Positions 1-26,779 are shown, numbered from the stretch's first letter. The stretch: DNA of 64,000 nucleotides from Cristatella mucedo (GCA_009760855.2 WPIO01000014.1:4876001-4940000), one strand, 5' to 3'. Numbers and translations are program-made. The notes: generated by a model from the letters alone, not told the origin.

Positions 1-1089
1 TTTAAATTAACTCATCGACTTGCAGAGCAGGAAGTCATAATAATAATAATGATACACTTGATAAAGCACCCTCAGAGAACTCAATCTCTTTCTAGGCGCT
101 TTACATTTGCTGCAAAGGAAACACGATTGAATGGTGATTGGTATCGTGCTTAATGAACGACATGAATAGCATGATTAGGGTGACATGCACAGGGTCAGCA
201 TGCAAGTGTGGTTAATGCCAGCAGGCACAGTGTCATCACCCATAAGCATTTAAAGGACTAATAACAGGGACCCACTAAATGCTGTCCTAAATAGGTGAGT
301 TTTCAAGTTCTTTTTAAATGTAATTAAGTCAGGGGATGTTGTGACGCAAGTCGGGAGTGAGTTCCACGCTTTGGGAGCATGCGAACTAAATGCACGGTCT
401 CCAAAGCATTTGAGGTTTGTACGAGGTATTAGTAAACTGTTGGATTCCGAAAAGCAGGTGGTACGATGCTTGGCCTGGTGGGGGAGTAGGTCTGATAGAT
501 AAGTTGGAGCCAAAGAATGAAAGGACCTAAAAGTGAGCAACAAAACCTTGAGTCGATCCGTAGCTTGACTGGTAGCTAGTGCAGGTCGGCAAGAAGTGGT
601 ATGATGTAGCTGGCAACTGTGCCGATCACGACAGACAAGCCTAGCTGCAGAGTTGTGCACAAGCTGTAAGCGCCTTGTTGCACACGCCGGTAGGCCAGCA
701 AGCAGTGAGTTACACAAGACAGGATGTCACAAGTGCATGGACCAACATGGATATGGTATCTTTATGAAAACAAGCCCGAATTTTAGCAATGTTATGTCGC
801 TGAACGTAGGCAGACTTGACTGTGGAACTGATGTGGTCATCTAACGAAAAGTCACTTTGGAACATGACACATAGATTTCGTGCAGATTCAACAGGAGATA
901 TGCTGGTAGAGCCGATTTTGAGCATTAGCCTTTCCAATTTCTGAATCACACTTGGCTTGCCCATAGCTAGTAAGTTAGTTTTATCATCATTTAATTCGAT
1001 AAAATTTGCTGCCATCCATGTGTGGATGTCGTCAATGCATGCAGCAAGGGGGTTGAGAGAATTTGACCTACTCGAAGGCTGGGAGGGAT

Positions 1090-1241
1090 ATAAATATAAT
1101 GTAATTCATTTATAAAGCGCCCTAAGAGAACTTAATCTCTATTCAGGCGCTTCACATATGCCTTGGGGCTCGAGCCCACGACCTCAGTCAGACCTTAGTC
1201 GGAGCAAGCACCTTAACTGCTAGACCAAACCAGCTCGGCAG
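1090..1241 (-). mobile_element. SINE A inserted into LINE A copy 1
   Basis: The insertion is exposed by comparison with LINE A copy 2. Copy 2 reads GGGAGGGAT directly into CAAAGCAAA, while copy 1 has about 152 extra bases at that point. In minus-strand orientation the insert begins with a tRNA-like head (box A-like GGTTAAGGTGC region, box B-like GGGCTCGAGCC) and ends with a tail resembling the LINE A 3' end. The insertion therefore postdates the LINE copy. Confidence 0.85.
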
Positions 1242-1248
1242 CAAAGCA

Positions 1249-1896
1249 AAAGTACGACTGAGTGTCATCCACATAAAAGTGAAAGCCTAGATTGTGCTTG
1301 GCAATCACATCGGCAAGAGGGAGAGTATAAACCGTGAAAAGAACCGGACCTAGCACGGAGCCTTGAGGTACCCCATATTTCAGAGGTGCCTCGGATGATC
1401 TTAGTCCATTTACGTCAATACTCTGGAGTCTCCCACTGAGATAGGACCTGAACCATTGCAGAGCAGTGCCAGTGATGCCCAGGCGAGACGAGGGGTGCTC
1501 TAGAAGAACTTGGGGATCGATAGTATCAAAAGCTGCCGAAAGATCGACCAAAAAAAGCAGAGACATTCTACCTATGTCTGCATTCGTAAGTAGGTCGTTG
1601 TACACCCTAAGCAATGCTGACTCTGTGGAGTGATTAGCTCTAAAGCCAGACTGGAACTTATTAGCAAGGTTTGAAGTTTCAATATATGAGTTCAGCTGGT
1701 CTGCCACGACCCGTTCCAGTGTCTTTGTTAGGAATGGCAGACGGGAGACTGGGCGGTAGTTGCTCAAGTTCTCTTGATCTAGTGTCACTTTCTTGAGAAG
1801 TGGCCTGACTTCAGCTCTTTTGAAAGGTGCTGGGACATGACCTGAGGCTAATAACATATTAATGCTGTTATGCATGGCAGCAGCAGATCGATGCAT
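1249..1896 (-). pseudogene. Reverse transcriptase fragment of LINE A copy 1
   Basis: The minus-strand frame carries RT landmarks in order: SGFRANHSTESAL, then SAAFDTID (first catalytic aspartate), then [13 protein letters not shown], then FHFYVDD (catalytic aspartate pair; YADD in copy 2). These are the palm motifs of L2/CR1-type reverse transcriptases, which prime on nicked target DNA. The frame runs into the SINE inserted at 1090-1241, so the last residues before 1249 come from SINE sequence. Upstream and downstream parts of the polyprotein sit in other frames, so this is a decayed gene. Confidence 0.85.
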
Positions 1897-3190
1897 CGTA
1901 GAAGCTGGACGGTGGGAATAGGGTCCAAAGGACTTGTTGTCTTCTTTGATTGGGATATGAACTTCAGGACGAGATCACTAGTGACCTGCTTGAATGTAGA
2001 GACTGAGGTGCAGCCAGGAATCGAGGAACGTCATTCAAAGGGGATGCTGCTATCGCAGGGACGGACTCCCTGATTTTGTCTATCTTCTGCACAAAGAATC
2101 AAGAGAAGCGATCGGCTAGATCATCACAAGGATCATCAGGTAAGGAGCTAATCTGGGAGCGGTTGAGGAGATGGTTGATCGTCGACATCAGCATTTCTGG
2201 ATTGTGCAACTGTGATTCAACAATGTTTTTATAGTAGCTAGACTTGGCCTTTGCTAGGATCGATTGGTACAACCTACAGTAGTCCTCGTATGCCTGTCAA
2301 TGGACAGTCAGTCCTGATTTTTTGTATGCTTTTTCAAGCTTGCGCTTAGTAGACCTAGCTAGTTTAATGTCTGTGGTAAACCATTAGCCGTCTGGGCGAG
2401 GGCGCACAGTGTGCTTAGTCAGAGGTGCAAACTCGCCGAGCATGTCAGCTAGTGTCGTGTTGTAGCTATCTATCAATGATGACAGATCGGAGGGGGACTA
2501 GGCTGCAGAGGCGAGGCAGATATTCTCGCACGGGCAGCATCGATGTCAAGGGTCTTGAGGTTTTTGCGATTCACAGGTTATTTTAGAGGAGGAGGTGGGC
2601 ACACACTGTAGATTGAATGAGATCTGCATGTGGTCAGATAAGCAGGGTTTGGTAATAATTGGTGATGACAGAGTGCAGTTGTATGAGAAAATCTGGTCGA
2701 GTGTGTGACCCTTGATGTGGGTAGGGCCATGCACATGAGCCACAAGAGACAATGAGTCAGTCAATGCACGAAATTCAGTGCTGACGGTGTCAGATAAGTT
2801 ATTCAAAGTGAATCTTGAAATCACCCATAACGAGGAAGGATTGATTTCTTGCACACAGAATCGAAATGAGGTCGTAGAAATCTGAGATAAAGGAGGATCT
2901 AGTACCTTGTGGGCGATAGCCTACTGCCACCATCGGTAGCTTGTTTTCAGTTGAAATCAAGACCATCGATTTCAAGACTGCTTCGAGGTGACTGCAAATG
3001 GCTTGAAGTTGAATTTGGAGCGCACAATAACAGCAGCTCTACCTCCGGTTGTGATTCATCTAGGGGTGTGAAAGAATGAGAAACAAGTCGGGGTTTCGTC
3101 TTTAATTGTCGCGAAAAGTCGAACCCATTTCCAGATGCAGCACTAGCCACAGCTGACATCTTGCTGTCATCGTTTACAATGACGTTGATG

Positions 3191-5400
3191 TTCGATTAAA
3201 TTAGAACATGGTTGAACTGTCAGCCTGACCCGTGTAGCTCTGGAGCGAAGCAATGGTTAGAAACAGCGAGATGCAGCATAGTCTCGGCAGCTGAATCCTC
3301 TGTGTCCGACGCAAGAGGCTAAGCCTAGATCCGCATCGCATGCAGATTTGGTAAACCGCTGAGGTAATGTGTCTGCCATGAGACTTGTTGCCCATCGTCA
3401 TAGCTGCAGAGTGCCACGACGAAGCCATATAAGGCCCCTTACTAAGTACAACCGTGGCCGGCTCATCTTCACATTGGACCATTGGTGTTACCGACACTGC
3501 TGCTGTTCTTGGCAGGTCTCTGCTGCTGCTGTTCCTTTACGGAGGCTCTAGGTAGGGTCTCGTGGAATCGCCCTTGGCACCCATCCCCTTCCTGCCCCTG
3601 AAAATGTGGCGTGCAGCTCAGCGCCAGCAGATACTGGCAGCTACTTTGAGCAGCTCAGCGCTGTGCTCACCTTGTTGCCTGTGTGGCCGTCATTGCATGC
3701 TGATGTCCACGTTTGTGTGTCCTAGCCGTGTCCCTCATAGAACCGAGGCGTGCGTTCGGCCGAGGCAAAGCCATGCACCCGGCTCACGTGGGCCGCCATA
3801 CGTGCCGCATGGCTTGGTTCCTTCGGTGTCAGGGAAGCCAATGAAAGATGCTGTTTCAACCTTGCAGGACTACGCTGCGTGCCCCTTTGCCTTCGACGAG
3901 TTCCGTACACGTGCACTCGGATTGGATCGCGCAAGTGGCAGCTTTGTGGCAAGCACTCTCCCGGGTGAAGGGCAGCAGCAGGAGCAGCGGAGGCAGTAGC
4001 AGCTCAGTCGCCGATGCTCGGTCATGCTCGCAGCTGCTGCGAAAACCACCGTGGCATTTACCGACATCATACAGGGCTTCGAGCGACCGATCGGTGCTCG
4101 AGATTCTTCGCGAGCTGGACCGTAGCTCTGGCATATCATCGTTGCACAGCAGCACTTGCCGGCGGGCTATGCTGTATATGGGGGAGCAGGCCAATCCGAA
4201 GTTGCACTGTGCGTGTGCATGCTTGTGATGTGCACGTGGTTTTCGATTAAATCATATTTTTCAGCCTAGGTGGTTGTATGCACATCATTTCTCGTAACGG
4301 ATGTTTATGACTCGGGTATCTCAAGAAATTATATGGCTGCTTATTGCAAAGACCTACATAGATTATGGTGAAACCGTTGTGAGAATCTCATCTAGATGCA
4401 GTTGCCATGTGTCGAGCAACAGACGTCTGTGAGTAGCTCGACAAACCCCAGACGGCGACCCAGAAGAAGCTGCCGAAGGCTAGTCGCAGCAGTTTATGCC
4501 CCATTTTAGCCACTCTGAAGCCAAGTAGACCCTCCTTACTAGCCATCAGGCTTCCAGAGGGAGGCTGCCAAGCTTAGACGATCGATTCAAAAGGCTCCTC
4601 GGACGTTGAACATCCGGTGCACAGCTTTTACGTTTTCCTCCTTGGGTGCGAAATCAATTCCAAGAGGGATGTCATTTTTAAAAGAGATTAACCAAGTTTT
4701 CTAAATGTGCAAAGATATAATTCTTTTAAACTGACTTTAGAGAGAGTTACTGGGCGCTCTGACTTGGTCCGAAGGTTCAGGCTCTCCGGGAAATAAGGTC
4801 TGCCAAATTCTTTTTTTGTTGGGGGATGCTGAGGAGCCGTCGGGGCAGGGCGGTCGCTTCGTCTTACAGGCTCAGTCCCAGCACCTAGAGCAGCTGACAA
4901 CTGCTTGGACGAATCGTTCAAATATGAAGTGTTGGGACTTCAAAACCCTGTTGTGGGTTTGAATCCTGCAGCTCGACATAATTCTATTGCCTGCTGCAAG
5001 CGACCGATACCTATCAAGGCTTTTTTGCCGACACACAGATGTCTATTAAACCAGCTGATCCTAGCTTAACTTCTATATGGTTAATAAAGGAGTTAAAAGC
5101 GCTGTTCCGAGAGGCATCCTTTGCGAGCTTTAGTTTCAAGTGGGTCTCTTAAGAAACGATTGAAGCTTTTCTGGATTCTTCCGGCATGGCCAAATGCTTA
5201 CTTTTAAAATCTGATCTGTATCTTAATGAACAGCTTGACCAATGGTGCTCCTCGGAGTAAGTCGCCTAGGGAATCCTAACTTTAAGCTGTGCTGCTCCTG
5301 ATTACTCTCGCCTGACGTGGCAAGACGGCCAGATGAACAACACCTTAGCAGTGAGCTTCAGAAGCCCTCAATAAAGGTTCACAATCGCGGCTTTGACGAC
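3191..5400. other. No recognised gene
   Basis: This stretch lies between two LINE A copies. A locally GC-rich part (about 3560-4230) has overlapping open frames on both strands, but none has a recognisable domain and they look like composition effects. A weak tRNA-like segment near 4915-5060 is listed separately. I see no exon pattern that joins with neighbouring genes. Confidence 0.6.
4915..5060 (+). repeat. Possible diverged SINE B
   Basis: A box B-like GTTTGAATCC lies near 4954, followed by a region ending with ATTAAACCAGCTGA, which resembles the ATCAGCT-type end of better SINE B copies. The box A part is poor. This is a weak, similarity-based call. Confidence 0.35.
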
Positions 5401-5408
5401 TGACAGTT

Positions 5409-7936
5409 TTCCAATAATAATAATAAAGCACTTGATAAAGCGCCCTCAGAGAACTCAAATCTCTTCCTGGGCGCTTTACATTTGCTGCAAAGGGAACCGG
5501 GATTAAATCGTGAGTAATATCATGCTTGATAAAACAACATGAACAACGTGGTTAGGGGTGGCATGCACAGGGTCAGCATGCCAATGTGGTTAGTTGCAGC
5601 ATGCACAGTGTCAGCACGCATAAGCACTTGAAGAACAAATCACATGGACCCACTAAATGCTTTACTAAATAGGTGATTTTAAGTTCTTTTTAAATGTGGC
5701 CAAGTCAGGGGATCTTCTGACGCATGTCGGGAGGGAGTTCCAGGCTTTGGGAGCATGCGAACTAAATGCACGGTCTCCGAAGCATTTGAGGTTTGTACGA
5801 GGTAGTGGTAAACTATTGGATTCCGAAAAGCGGGTGGTAGATGCTTGGCCTGGTGAGGGAGTAGATCTGATAGATAAGTTGGAGATAAAGAATGAAGTGA
5901 CCTAAAAGTGAGCGACAAAACTTTGAAGTCGGTCAGTTGCTTGACTGGTAGCCAGTGCAGGTCGGCGAGAAGCGGTGTGATGTGGCAACTGCACCGTTCA
6001 CGACAGACAAGCCTAGCTGCAGAGTTTTGCACAAGCTGCAATCGCCTGATCGCACATGCCGGTAGGCCAGCGAGCAGTGAGTTGCAGAAGTCGAGACGGG
6101 ATGTCACGAATGCATTGACCAACTTAGACGTGGTATCCTTATCTAAACAAGCCCGAATTTTGGTAATGTTATGTAGCTGAAAGTAGGCATGATTTGACTG
6201 TGGAGCTGACGTGGTCGTCTAATGAGAGGTCACTTTGGAACATGACACCTAGATTTCGAGCTGATTCAACAGGAGATACGAAGGCAGAGCCAATTTTGAG
6301 CGTCAGCCTTTCTAATTTCTGAATCACACTGGGTTTGCCCATAACCAGTAAGTTAGTTTTATCATCGTTTAGTTTTAGAAAATTTGCTGCCGTCGATGTA
6401 CGGATGTCAAGAATACATGCAGCAAGTGAGGTGAGAGAATTCGAGGTGCTCAAAGGCTGGGAGGGATCAAAGCAAAGGTACAACTGAATGTCATCCGCAT
6501 AGAAGTGAAAGCCTAGATTGTGCTTGGCAATCACATCGGCAAGAGGGAGAGTATAAACCGTGAAAAGAACCGGACCTAGCACGGAGCCTTGAGGTACCCC
6601 ATATTTCAGTGGTACCTCGGATGATCTTTGTCCATTCAAGTCAATACTCTGGAGTCTGCCACTGAGATATGACCTGAACCATTGCAGAGCAGTGCCAGTG
6701 ATGCCCGGGCGAGATGTGAGGCATCCTAGAAAACTTTGTGATTGACAGTATCAAAAGCTGCCGAAAGATCGAGCAATGCAAGCAGACACCTCTACCTATG
6801 TCTGCATTCCTAAGTAGCTCGTTGTACACCCGAAGCAATGCTGACTCTGTGGAGTGATTAGCTCTAAAGCCAGACTGGAACTTACTAGCAAGTTTTGAGG
6901 TTTCAATATATGAGTTCAGCTGGTCTGCCACGACCCGTTCCAGTGTCTTTGATAGGAATGGTAGAAGGGAGACTGGGCGGTAGTTGCTCAAGTTTTCTTG
7001 GTCTAGTGTTGCTTTCTTGAGAAGTGGCCTGACTGCAGCATTTTTGAAAGGCGCTGGGACATGACCTGAGGCCAATGACATATTAATGATGTTAGTTATG
7101 CATGGCAGCAGCAGATCAATGCAACGTAGGAGCAGGACAGTGGGAATAGGGTCCAGAGGACTTGTTGTCTTCTTTGATTGGGATATGAACTTCAGGACGA
7201 GATCACTAGGAACATGCTTAAATGTAGACATTGAGGAGCAGCCAGGAATCGGAGAACAGCATTCTAGGGAGGATGCTGTCATCACAAGGATGGACTCCCT
7301 GATCATGTCTATCTTCTGCACAAAGAATCTGGAGGAGCGATCGGCTAGATCATCACTAGAATCATCAGGTAAGGAACTAATCTGGGAGCGGTTGAGGAGA
7401 TGGTTGATCGTCAACATCAGCATTTTTGGATTCTGCATCTGTGATTCAGCAATATTTGTATAGAAGCTAGACTTGGCCTGTGGTAGGATCGATTGGTACG
7501 ACCTACAGTAGTCTTCATATGCCTGTCGATGGACAGTCAGTAATGATCTTTTGTATGCTTTTTCAAGCTTCTGCTTAGAAGACCTGGCTAGTTTAATGTC
7601 TGTGGTAAACCATTAGCCGTCTGGGCGAGAGCGCACAGTGCACTTAGTCTGAGGGGCAAACTCGTCGAGCGTGTCAGCTAGTGTCGTAGTTGCATTGATA
7701 GCTCTCTACCGATGAAAACAGATAGGAGGGAGGACTGAGAAGCAGAGGCGAAGCAGATATTCTCGCACGGACAGCATCGATGTCTAGGGTCTTGAGGTTT
7801 CGCGATTCACAGGTTATTTTAGAGGAGGTGGGCACACACTGTAGATTGAATGAGATCTGCATGTGGTCAGATAAGCAGGATTTGGTAATAATTGGTGATG
7901 ACAAAGTGAACATGATTATTAACACTAATCTAAGCA
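5409..7936 (-). mobile_element. LINE A copy 2
   Basis: Minus-strand L2/CR1-like retrotransposon, collinear with copy 1. It has a (TAA)n 3' end at about 5415-5427, a 3' UTR to about 5680, a post-RT region (6122-5679), an RT (about 7350-6430, split by a frameshift near 6640) and an endonuclease C-terminal piece (7937-7674 with LSDH). The RT motifs [13 protein letters not shown] and FHFYADD are intact. Long blocks are almost identical to copy 1, so the family was active fairly recently. The 5' end is abnormal: at 7937 the sequence jumps to a displaced internal segment. Confidence 0.88.
6169..7438 (-). pseudogene. Reverse transcriptase of LINE A copy 2 (frameshifted)
   Basis: Two adjoining minus-strand frames (7438-6641 and 6639-6169) together cover the RT fingers and palm of a non-LTR element. 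NLSNYRPVSLLPFLSK and SGFRANHSTESAL are in the first frame; [13 protein letters not shown] and FYADD are in the second. The switch near 6640 and small indels near 6715-6790, where the first aspartate motif is garbled, make it inactive. Confidence 0.82.
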
Positions 7937-8090
7937 AGCCCGAATTTTAGCAATGTTACGTAGCTAAAAGTAGGCAGATTTGACTGTGGAGCTGATGTGG
8001 TCATCTAACGAGAGGTCACTTTGGAACATGAAACCTAGATTTAGAGCTGAGTCAACAGGAGACATTAATAATTGGTGATGACAAATTGAA
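7937..8090 (-). repeat. Displaced internal LINE A segment
   Basis: Bases about 7937-8065 repeat the block found at about 6140-6290 of the same element (the stretch from 'AAGCCCGAATTTT' to 'CAACAGGAGA'). They are followed at about 8066-8090 by a second copy of the endonuclease-region sequence seen at 7885-7908 (AATAATTGGTGATGACAAA). The element's 5' end is therefore chimeric. Confidence 0.7.
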
Positions 8091-8399
8091 AATAACATTA
8101 AATACTTAACTATTTTACGCTTTTTGATGTGATCCAACAAGCTTACTGAAAATACTGTGAGCGCTGCTGGTCAATAATAATTACACTAAGAAGCATACAT
8201 TTTGCTTATGGAAAGTATGATTTGCATGAGTTTATAGGTCAAAAGGCATCAAGCTTTGCTTTTGTGATCAAGACAGTTAATTCATTTGGAAATTAATTCC
8301 CAATAAAACGGTCAAGTGCCGCTGTGGTCCGTCTTTTTTATCACATTTAGTCAGGTAAAACAACCAAGAATTAACATGATCGTGCGTTGAAGGTATGCA

Positions 8400-9270
8400 C
8401 AAACTACTGCATACTATTTGTGCGTAGTTCTTTGGGATTTACGATAATGCTGTAGATCGTTTTCACTAAGTAGCACCAGATGTAGTCTCCCACTATGTTC
8501 TCTTTGTACTGTCCTTGGTAGCAGCATTTGAAGTCCACTAAATCCTGTTGGAAGCGTTCGCCCCTGCTCATCCGAGTAAGCACCCGTGTTCTCCTGGAAT
8601 GTACAGCGGTTGTTTCTTCAGCATGGTCTCAGCCTGGTGTACACATTTGGCCATCCACCTTGTGACTGCCTAGGATGCTCCGAAACATTGCAACGAAGCA
8701 GCTCCAAGCTGCTTTCTCCAGTCCAAATGAGATTCTTTCGGATATTATCTTTCTAAGCAATATTTTTTTTTATCTTGGCCTCATAAGGACATCGGATTTG
8801 ACCTTAATAGTAATAATAATAATGCACTTGATAAAGCCCTCAGAGAACTCAAATCTCTTTCTAGGGGACCTTTACCTGACAGCTAAAGGAAACCGTTTAA
8901 GGTGCTCGAAGACCGCCTGCTCCTTATCTAGAGTTGTGACGTATTGTTTCGTAAGGCCCGACTTGATCTGCAGCAGTGGGAGGAACATCACCTCATGAAA
9001 ATCTACCAGCAGCTCCCCAGTTGACATGATTGCATCGCACAGAGAACAGTCTGCAGTGGCAGTGAGCATGGTAGCACCGGCTGTTAAAAATGCAACGATA
9101 GCAGGAAAACTTGGTATAACAGCCTTGGATACTCATAAGGAATGCCGCCATTTTGAAGTCTTTTTTGAACTCCCAGCAGAACTCACTGTACCTCGAAGCA
9201 TCCTGAGATGCTGTTATAATCCTCTTATTGGAGATGCACCAAGTGAGCTAGAGGAATTCAAGTACTGAAG
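8400..9270 (-). pseudogene. Relic of an uncharacterised repeated protein family
   Basis: Minus-strand translation in shifting frames gives blocks in a consistent order. First, EFCWEFKKDFKM...FLMSIQGCYTKFSCY (near 9200-9070). Second, VMFLPLLQIKSGLTKQYV (about 8980-8910). Third, LEKAAWSCFVAMFRSILGSHK (about 8735-8650). Last, RGERFQQDLVDFKCCYQGQY...GDYIWCYL (about 8570-8440). I recognise the layout as a widespread uncharacterised invertebrate ORF family with a GERFHQDI / RYQGRW / ADYCW-like end, probably transposon-borne. Stops and frameshifts break it, and a LINE A 3' end interrupts it at about 8806-8885. The family identification is from memory and moderate. Confidence 0.55.
8806..8890 (-). 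mobile_element. LINE A 3'-end fragment
   Basis: The (TAA)n stretch followed by GCACTTGATAAAG and CTCAGAGAACTC is the LINE A 3' end in minus orientation. Only about 80 bases remain. It splits the relic protein gene, so it inserted after that gene arrived. Confidence 0.75.
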
Positions 9271-10325
9271 AGATGCTACATGGAGCAGTATATCACGTCT
9301 TGACAAATTGGTTGCAGACGTAGCATAAAGCATCTGCCTTTTGATGCCATCTCAGGAAAATGCATGCAGAATATGCATTCACTTAAGCAGCACTAACTAA
9401 ATTGAACAGGTGGGCTGAAGGCTCCTTTATTTATACTAATTATATTACTGGAAAGCAATAAGGAAGGTATTAATAGTTGCGATGTATTCATACATAAAAC
9501 AAATGACCAAAGCAATGTCAACTACTTTGTCTAGCGATCTACAGTAAAGGCAGACACATTAAATACCGACCTGCTTTATGCTTTTTGACAAGTGATCATG
9601 TAAAAAATACATTTCATACGCAAATATACAATTTTTTTAACACCAGACTTTTGGCTAATGCTATATCTGCAATGCTTTAGAAATGAGCAATTGAAGATGC
9701 ATCACAGTCCTACTCACAAAAGTGAAGTTTGTTGCGAGTACTTGTTGCCAGTTTCTATACTTCTGAGGCACAAGCAATAACAACATAACACTTAAACCCA
9801 TGAATTAATACATAGAAAAATTGTTGTGTTATTGCTTCCTTATCAAGCATAGTTAATAATAATAATACACTTGATAAAGTGTCCTCAGAGAACTCAATCT
9901 CTTTATACGCGCTTTACATTTACTGACGTAAGCACGTGCATCAATAACACCTCTGGCACACAACTATTAAGCTGTTTCAAGTCAAGTGGACATATTTGAA
10001 AGAAAGGGCAACTGTCGGCTAGCTAAGGTTCCAGAAATGGAAAATATTCTGTGACGTCAACACTTCTGCCTACATGGCCAGGCTCACGCGTAGCCAAAAG
10101 TTTAGCCAACATATACAAACTTGACTATGGGCAGGAGGTACTGCCAGCTATTTTCCCAATAAATATGATCCTAATAAACCCATCTTTATGCTGCAAATGT
10201 CTTCCTTGATTAATTGGCCTCTCCCATACTAGTGGTGGTGAAAGTGAAACCCACTGGCAGTAGTGGTCATGGCCATTAAGGCTCGTCTGCTGCCAAACAA
10301 ATGAGGCTGTCTAATCAGCTAACCG
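9271..10325. other. No gene; one short LINE A end
   Basis: AT-rich sequence without a credible coding frame. A short LINE A 3' end in minus orientation lies at about 9854-9930 (AATAATAATACACTTGATAAAG and following). Nothing else is supported. Confidence 0.6.
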
Positions 10326-10340
10326 TGCAAACCGAAAGTC

Positions 10341-10490
10341 ACACGGCAAAAACCGAAACAGCCACACGGCAAAAACCGAAACAGCCACACGGCAAAAACC
10401 GAAACAGTCACACGGCAAAAACCGAAACAGTCACACGGCAAAAACCGAAACAGTCACACGGCAAAAACCGAAACAGTCACACGGCACGCG
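10341..10490. repeat. 23-bp minisatellite
   Basis: A unit beginning ACACGGCAAAAACCGAAACA starts at 10341, 10364, 10387, 10410, 10433, 10456 and 10479, i.e. every 23 bases. There are six full units and part of a seventh, nearly identical apart from a CC/TC variant. The unit length is not a multiple of three, so the open frame across it is incidental. It lies just beyond the METAP2 3' end. Confidence 0.95.
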
Positions 10491-10504
10491 ATGTAACCAA
10501 ACTA

Positions 10505-10510
10505 TTTATT
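10505..10510 (-). terminator. Candidate METAP2 polyadenylation signal
   Basis: AATAAA on the minus strand, about 130 bases downstream of the METAP2 stop codon (10641-10639). It is the nearest canonical signal after the stop. The cleavage site is not visible. Confidence 0.55.
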
Positions 10511-10638
10511 CCTTTTTACTGGTGATGCCGTACAGCGAATGCTGCCGGCCGTCTCTCGAAGAGCGCTTCCTTGGGCAGCGGGCGACGAGCCTGACCGGCG
10601 GCATCGCCGGAAACCCCCAGCTCAAGAGTCATTTTTGC

Positions 10639-25781
<15,143 letters not shown>

Positions 25782-26313
25782 TTTGAACAGTTACGGGTTA
25801 TAGCTCTCGTTCTCAGACCTCATAACGTTTCCGGTTATCTTACATATCGCACGGTTGTACAGCACAAAGCATCCCGTCTCGAATCACGCCGTGAGTGACA
25901 GCACTATAGGCCATTTGCTGCATATTATCGCGCATCCTTACCCGCAAAAAGCTCGAGAAAATACGATGCCGCGGTGAGGGCACCCGGCTGTGCTCCGGTG
26001 GGGCTTCGGAGCGAAACTGAAACGGCGAACTGCTAAAATGTGGACAATCGCTAGCTGAGCTGCTGGCACAAGCTTGAATTTGTTCAGCCTCCGAGTTGAG
26101 GCTCATTGGCACAGAAGGCTTTATCACATTAAAAAAATAAAAAGAATGGCAACAGGTAAACGTTAATATACAGGAAATAAGTCTGTCTAGCACTAAGCAT
26201 TGTATTCAGCATATCACTCAGCATAAACAGTCTTGACTCAGCTAATACTAGCTGAGAACACATTTTCGTTTACAAAACGCCAGTTTGCGCACCTGTCAGT
26301 GCTTGTGGTGTTT

Positions 26314-26662
26314 ATAATAATAATAATAATAATGCACTTGATAAAGGGCACTCAGAGAACTTAATCTCTTTCTAGGCGCTTTACATTTGCTGCAAAAGGA
26401 AGTGCAATTGAATGGTAAGTAAAATCATGCTTAAAAAACAAATGAATAATATGGTTAGGGTGACATGCACAAGGTCAGCATGCAAATGTGGTTAGTGGCA
26501 GCATGCACAGTGTCAGCACGCATAAGCACATCAAGGACGAATCACAGGGACCCACTAAATGCTGTCCTAAATAAGTGTGTTTTTAAGTTCCTTTTAAATG
26601 TGGTCAGGTCAGGGGATGTTCTGACGCAGGTCGGGAGGGATTTCCAGGCTTTGGGAGCATGT
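26314..26662 (-). mobile_element. LINE A 3' fragment
   Basis: (TAA)n at about 26317-26332, then GCACTTGATAAAGGGCACTC and the LINE A 3' UTR through the block GTCGGGAGGGATTTCCAGG. It stops at GGGAGCATG near 26662, about 345 bases in all. It lies upstream of METAP2. Confidence 0.87.
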
Positions 26663-26779
26663 TGCCTCCTGATATACGGCTTTCTGCTGTTACTTTTTCC
26701 AAAGACCTACATCGCTGTCCTTTGCTTGACAAACGGCTCAAGAAGCAAGAAGATTGCCACTTGTTTGCAGGATCAAGTG

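Larger units (their letters stand above)
39..3190 (-). mobile_element. LINE A copy 1 (L2/CR1-like non-LTR retrotransposon)
   Basis: Read on the minus strand, this is a 5'-truncated non-LTR retrotransposon. From 5' to 3' it has an APE-type endonuclease remnant (about 3160-2546, with GDF-like and LSDH signatures), a reverse transcriptase (about 1896-1249), the post-RT region (about 1015-250, with a typical 'TSRLDFCNSLLAGLPA'-like block in the sister copy), a 3' UTR and a (TAA)n end at 39-50. Several frameshifts and stops break the coding region, so it is not autonomous. A second copy at 5.4 kb is collinear and very similar, which defines the boundaries. A SINE interrupts it at 1090-1241. The clade assignment rests on RT motifs and is an inference. 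Confidence 0.88.

Noticed and set aside
10341-10490. CRISPR-like array of regular repeats
   Set aside because: Units are directly contiguous with no spacers, and the sequence is animal nuclear DNA; it is a minisatellite.
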